From contig OY782766.1 of NCBI GenBank assembly GCA_963678235.1, forward strand, positions 4,092,001 through 4,156,000: a DNA stretch of 64,000 bases, written 5' to 3'. The notes under the pieces were generated by a model. The model saw only the letters and a list, made by a program, of their open reading frames with translations. It made no database searches and had not been told where the DNA came from. A program made the translations under genes and the position numbers. Source of the stretch: JABMQB01 sp963678235 (GTDB taxonomy: Bacteria; Bacteroidota; Bacteroidia; Bacteroidales; Prolixibacteraceae). Of the stretch, positions 62,780-64,000 are shown one piece after another. Within the stretch, counting starts at the first letter, position 1; every line of letters starts with the position of its first letter.

Positions 62780-62796
62780 TTGGCACAATATATGCA
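62780..62796 (+). promoter_or_regulatory. Sigma-54 (-24/-12) type promoter of groESL
   Basis: The stretch TTGGCACAATATATGCA matches the sigma-54 consensus YTGGCACGRNNNTTGCW with two mismatches: GG at 62782-62783 and GC at 62794-62795 are exactly ten bases apart. The TSS would be near 62807, about 41 bases before groES. No TAnnTTTG or CIRCE element is visible in the same gap. Identity is inferred from sequence only. Confidence 0.6.
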
Positions 62797-62847
62797 ATTA
62801 GCCTAGTCGGAAAAATTAAAAATGTTTAACAAATAAAATAGTTAAAA

Positions 62848-63126
62848 ATGGCAGATTTAAAAGGAAAAATCCTTGCAGGTAAAATCCTGGTTCAACCACA
62901 AGAAGCTGAAGTTCAAACAGCAAGCGGAATTATTATTCCGGATTCAGCAAAGGAAAAACCACAAGTTGGTAAAGTTGTTATGGTTGGGGCAGATAAAAAA
63001 GATGAACCAATGGAACTTAAAGTTGGTGATGTGGTATTTTACGGAAAATACTCAGGTACTGAATTAAGTATTGATTCTACCGATTACTTGTTAATGTCGC
63101 AAAGCGATGTATTATTCATCCAATAA
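62848..63126 (+). CDS. groES: Co-chaperonin GroES
   Basis: A 92-residue co-chaperonin that caps the GroEL ring. The beta-barrel core reads KGKILAGKILVQPQEAEVQTASGIIIPDSAKEKPQ, including the mobile loop (EVQTASGIIIP), and GDVVFYGKYSGTELSIDSTDYLLMSQSDVLFI at the end. Length is typical. It is 24 bases before groEL and forms the usual groESL operon, starting at the -24/-12 type promoter above. Confidence 0.97.
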   Translation: MADLKGKILAGKILVQPQEAEVQTASGIIIPDSAKEKPQVGKVVMVGADKKDEPMELKVGDVVFYGKYSGTELSIDSTDYLLMSQSDVLFIQ

Positions 63127-63150
63127 TTAAAATCAAAAAAAGAAAATAAG

Positions 63151-64000
63151 ATGGCAAAGGAAATTAAATTCGATATTGAAGCACGTGATCTGCTAAAAAA
63201 TGGTGTTGACCAATTATCAAATGCTGTAAAGGTAACTTTGGGTCCTAAAGGCCGAAATGTTGTAATTGAGAAAAAATTTGGCGCACCACAAATCACAAAA
63301 GACGGTGTAACTGTTGCGAAAGAAATTGATTTGGAAGATGCATACGAAAACATAGGGGCGCAAATGGTAAAAGAGGTTGCTTCAAAAACTGGCGACGATG
63401 CTGGTGATGGAACAACTACTGCAACAGTATTGGCCCAGTCGATTGTCACCGTAGGATTAAAAAACGTTGCTGCTGGTGCAAATCCGATGGATTTGAAACG
63501 TGGTATTGACAAAGCAGTTGCTGCTGTTGTTAAAAGCCTGAAAGGTCAGTCGCAAAATGTGGGTGACGATTATGCAAAAATTGAATCTGTTGCAAAGGTT
63601 TCTGCAAATAACGATGAAACCATTGGTAAATTGATTGCCGAAGCAATGGAAAAAGTAAATAAAGAAGGGGTTATTACCATTGAAGAATCAAAAGGTACCG
63701 ATACTTACGTTGACGTTGTTGAAGGTATGCAGTTTGACAGGGGGTATATCTCTCCTTACTTTGTTACCGATGCTGAAAAAATGTTGGCAGACCTTGAAAA
63801 TCCATATATCCTGATTCACGACAAGAAAATCAGTACAATGAAAGACCTTCTTCCTGTATTGGAAGCAACTGCACAGTCTGGTCGTCCATTGATGATTATT
63901 GCTGAAGATGTAGATGGTGAAGCATTGGCTACTTTGGTAGTTAACCGCCTTCGTGGTTCGTTAAAAGTGTGTGCTGTTAAAGCTCCGGGATTTGGCGACA
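63151..64000 (+). CDS. groEL: Chaperonin GroEL, 3' part cut by window edge
   Basis: The first 283 residues of the 60-kDa chaperonin, which folds proteins inside its ring with ATP. The ATP-binding motif GDGTTTATVLAQ is seen near residues 86-97, with KVTLGPKGRNVVIEKKFGAPQITKDGVTV before it, and the apical-domain start EGMQFDRGYISPYFVTDAEKM follows. No frameshift is seen. It begins 24 bases after groES and runs off the right edge. Confidence 0.97.
   Translation, partial: MAKEIKFDIEARDLLKNGVDQLSNAVKVTLGPKGRNVVIEKKFGAPQITKDGVTVAKEIDLEDAYENIGAQMVKEVASKTGDDAGDGTTTATVLAQSIVTVGLKNVAAGANPMDLKRGIDKAVAAVVKSLKGQSQNVGDDYAKIESVAKVSANNDETIGKLIAEAMEKVNKEGVITIEESKGTDTYVDVVEGMQFDRGYISPYFVTDAEKMLADLENPYILIHDKKISTMKDLLPVLEATAQSGRPLMIIAEDVDGEALATLVVNRLRGSLKVCAVKAPGFGD

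Overview
The window reads as chromosomal DNA of a low-GC member of the Bacteroidota, most like an environmental Bacteroidales/Marinilabiliales-type organism. The evidence is: promoters of the Bacteroidota form (TTTG-N19-TAnnTTTG) upstream of several genes, almost no Shine-Dalgarno sequences, a type IX secretion sorting domain, two TonB-dependent receptors with a CarboxypepD_reg-like N-terminal domain, a glutaminyl-tRNA synthetase, GSCFA and DUF4412 proteins, and LytTR-type two-component genes. Species cannot be named from the sequence alone.

Layout. 1-3000: the 5' part of a secreted protein gene running off the left edge, then sufE, a DUF59/SufT-like gene, queG and a YdeI-like gene. 3006-5630: a PLP-dependent trans-sulfuration enzyme, then a REP-associated transposase (RAYT) bracketed by two inverted copies of the same hairpin, a short orphan reading frame, a small membrane protein and a strong terminator. 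5989-6756: exonuclease III. 7051-17593: an alpha-glucan cluster (branching enzyme, GSCFA protein, debranching enzyme, GT4 glucan synthase, GH57 amylase, GT35 phosphorylase) ending in a terminator. 17747-24600: an XRE-cupin regulator with an acyl-CoA-synthetase-like ligase, two tandem GT39-like membrane glycosyltransferases, a membrane protein and TspO. 24618-30000: mostly minus-strand housekeeping and accessory genes, including a cyclophilin, a flavodoxin/ferredoxin fusion, tRNA-Cys, an orphan histidine kinase and folB. 30223-35760: glnS, two LiaF-like membrane proteins followed by a LytS/LytR pair, and a periplasmic nickel superoxide dismutase. 35770-53118: DUF4412 protein, a large BNR/VPS10-like propeller protein, a CHASE-PAS kinase, two TonB receptors, a YD-repeat-like lipoprotein, small membrane proteins and gdhA. 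53494-58061: leuS and lepA, convergent on a shared terminator. 58062-64000: a possible small RNA, an orphan T9SS sorting domain, kdsB, and a cluster of a sigma-54 activator, lptE, a TPR-like protein, secG, groES and groEL (cut by the right edge).

How the genes work together. The alpha-glucan cluster encodes chain elongation, branching, debranching and phosphorolysis, so it can both build and mobilise a glycogen-like store; no ADP-glucose pyrophosphorylase is present in it. LiaF-like proteins plus LytS/LytR look like an envelope-stress sensing unit. The sigma-54 activator cluster lies about 1.7 kb upstream of a near-consensus -24/-12 promoter in front of groESL, which suggests, but does not show, sigma-54 control of the chaperonin.

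No CRISPR array, prophage or integrative element was seen. The most unusual items are the RAYT with covarying flanking hairpins, the secreted Ni-SOD whose signal-peptide cleavage would itself expose His1, the sigma-54-type groESL promoter, the stand-alone T9SS domain, the ligase with Arg at its A10 lysine position, and a possible small RNA at 58.3 kb.
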